Positions 6,287 through 7,708 of a stretch of 7,708 bases of DNA are shown one piece after another. The position numbers and the translations under genes were made by a program. Source of the stretch: Bryobacterales bacterium (GTDB lineage Bacteria; Acidobacteriota; Terriglobia; Bryobacterales; Bryobacteraceae); the NCBI GenBank assembly GCA_003132865.1, contig PKYZ01000829.1, positions 1 to 7,708 of the forward strand, in the 5' to 3' direction. The first letter of the stretch is position 1, and each line of letters begins with the position of its first letter. The notes under the pieces are model-generated. The model worked only from the letters and a program-made list of their open reading frames with translations, did not search any database and was not told where the DNA came from.

Positions 6287-7708
6287 CTACTTGTCCGCCA
6301 ACTTCCTGCCGGCGCCTAAGCTATCGAAATTCAAGATCGCGTTGAAGACTAGAAAGTAACTTCCCTTAGTCTCCGCGCGCCAGAACGGGTTATTGGAAAA
6401 CAGCACGACATGGCCTTCGCCATACGGCGCATCGATAACCGCGGCGTGCTGCGCCAGTTCCCCGCCGTTGTCGAGCAGCCCGGAGACCAGCAACTCGTTG
6501 GCGTTAGCGTACCGCAGCACCACGCGCGGCCGCGCGGCCGGAGGAATTACGTTTACCGGATTGCGAAGCTGCTCATCGGTCGGCGGCAGCGCCTCCCATG
6601 GTTCGGCGTGCGGCTCTTCGGGGATATCGGCGGGCGTCCGTCGCTGCGGAACGTCGGGATCGTCGGCCGTGCCGCGGCCGGTCGGCCGTTGGCGCTCTTC
6701 CGGAGTGTTCCGCCGCCCGCCGCCTCCACCGCCCGCCATGTTCGACAGGTTGAAGACCGGCGGATTCGACGCAAAGATCGCCAGATTGTCGCTATAGCCG
6801 TACACGATTGGGCTGGCCGCATCCACCGTTTTGGAGCGCAGCGCCGAACCGGTCACCTTCAGCTTCTGCGCCGCCGCGATGCCGACGCCCGGCGTGAATC
6901 CGAACGTCACGGCGAAGCTGGTGCTGTCGCTGGCCGTGATGAGCAACCCACCCTGGCGCACGAACTCCTGCAAACGATCGAGACCCGTCCAGCCGAGCCC
7001 CGGACGCATGTCGTCCGTCTCGTCCGTCTTTCCCAGATTCGGCGTGAGCGGCGTCACCTTCCATGGCAGCGGATTCCCGTACATGGGCAACCCGCTGACC
7101 ACCGCCTGCGCATTGCGAATGCCCGGCGGAAAAACGATCGCGTCGTACTTGGAGCGCAAGCCGCCCGCCCCGGAGGGCGTCGCGGCAACTGTCTGCGTGC
7201 TGATGTAATCGTACGGAATCTTCAGGCGGTCGAATTCCAGGCGCCACCAGCCATCGCTTTGCGTGCTGAGCCATGTGTGCATGACCGCGATGCGCGCGGC
7301 CCGCAGCGCGTGCGTTTTCACGCTGGGCGCGGCGGCCACCGCGTATACCTGCACGCCCATCTCGGCGGCGGCTTTGGCCAGATCGCCCGTTGCCACACCG
7401 CGCACGATGAACGATCCACGGTTGAATTTGTGCCCGGCGGCTTCAAACGGATCCTCGGCGGCTTCAAATGACGCGCCCGGGAAGCGGTACCGCAGCGTGA
7501 CCAGAGCGTTGTCCGCATTGTGATTGATCAGGAAAATATCGCCCGCGCCCTCCACTCCGCCGGGCGCCGCGACCGGCCGCTCGACCAGGTTCATGCCGGC
7601 GTCGAGCACCTTAACGTCCGTCACCCGCGCCACCTGCACGTTGCCCAGCTCGCCGAAGGTCCAGCCGGTATCGTCGTAGATGTCCTTCTGCGGATCGTTG
7701 GGCGCCCA
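6287..7708 (-). CDS. C-terminal part of a large M14-carboxypeptidase-like protein (partial at right edge)
   Basis: The open frame reaches the right edge and gives 473 residues; the GTG at 7639 is internal, since the frame continues upstream with PNDPQKDIYDDTGWTFGELG. That YDDTGWT segment and the following FEAAGHKFNRGSFIVRG block (about 88-104) are typical of the region after the zinc-carboxypeptidase domain in the large M14-like exported proteins of Acidobacteriota and Gemmatimonadota (roughly 850-1000 residues). The middle (about 135-265) looks like a class I glutamine-amidotransferase-like fold: RIAVMHTW, KYDAIVFPPG, and LDRLQEFVRQGGLLITASDS. A Gly/Arg/Pro/Glu-rich linker (about 325-371) precedes a final beta domain with YGEGHVVLFSNNPFWRAETK. 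The zinc ligands would lie off the window, so activity cannot be judged. Identification rests on remembered family layout. Confidence 0.72.
   Translation of the reverse strand, partial: WAPNDPQKDIYDDTGWTFGELGNVQVARVTDVKVLDAGMNLVERPVAAPGGVEGAGDIFLINHNADNALVTLRYRFPGASFEAAEDPFEAAGHKFNRGSFIVRGVATGDLAKAAAEMGVQVYAVAAAPSVKTHALRAARIAVMHTWLSTQSDGWWRLEFDRLKIPYDYISTQTVAATPSGAGGLRSKYDAIVFPPGIRNAQAVVSGLPMYGNPLPWKVTPLTPNLGKTDETDDMRPGLGWTGLDRLQEFVRQGGLLITASDSTSFAVTFGFTPGVGIAAAQKLKVTGSALRSKTVDAASPIVYGYSDNLAIFASNPPVFNLSNMAGGGGGGRRNTPEERQRPTGRGTADDPDVPQRRTPADIPEEPHAEPWEALPPTDEQLRNPVNVIPPAARPRVVLRYANANELLVSGLLDNGGELAQHAAVIDAPYGEGHVVLFSNNPFWRAETKGSYFLVFNAILNFDSLGAGRKLADK

Noticed and set aside
6410..7471. Plus-strand open frame of 353 codons
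   Set aside because: Arg-rich shadow antisense to the M14-like gene, whose frame has recognisable motifs and continues past the edge.

Overview
The window is about 60% GC. It carries a run of exported proteins of the kind common in Acidobacteriota, especially the Solibacter/Bryobacter lineage: a small GKWTG-type secreted protein, a secreted protein with an N-terminal FVCSVSIERTER segment, and a large M14-carboxypeptidase-like protein with a YDDTGWT segment. I infer a soil acidobacterium from remembered family resemblance and composition. No rRNA or other strict marker is present. The gyrA fragment at the left edge would settle the lineage.

Left part (1-2092, all minus strand). The 5' end of gyrA runs off the left edge; it starts at a TTG codon behind a strong Shine-Dalgarno and below a 20-bp inverted repeat. 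Upstream of it lies a two-gene unit in the same direction: a cysteine-rich exported protein (1553-2092), then, 26 bp later, an exported propeller-like protein (597-1526) whose C-terminus looks frameshifted. These two genes are visibly less GC-rich than their neighbours and I recognise neither, so they look like an accessory insertion. Upstream of them (2119-2180) is a block of short direct repeats that could be the end of a decayed mobile element.

Middle part (2093-4956). A clear nitrilase gene (plus strand, TTG start) converges on a small secreted-protein gene (minus), with two perfect GC-rich hairpins between them. A divergent gene encodes an exported cyclophilin-type peptidyl-prolyl isomerase. 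A 473-bp gap follows with no convincing gene. It opens with a hairpin that shares an 11-mer with the hairpin after the nitrilase, and near its end it carries three TAGTC pentamers.

Right part (4957-7708). A 441-residue exported protein (plus) ends only 4 bp from the end of a convergent gene encoding the C-terminal 473 residues of a large M14-carboxypeptidase-like protein, whose N-terminus lies off the right edge.

No pathway ties the whole window together. It reads as unlinked chromosomal genes, many for the cell envelope or periplasm, plus one small unrecognised pair. I see no CRISPR array, tRNA, rRNA, intact transposase or recognisable defence system. The best candidates for something undescribed are the cysteine-rich/propeller pair and the natural Ala-Pro at the quinolone-binding positions of GyrA.
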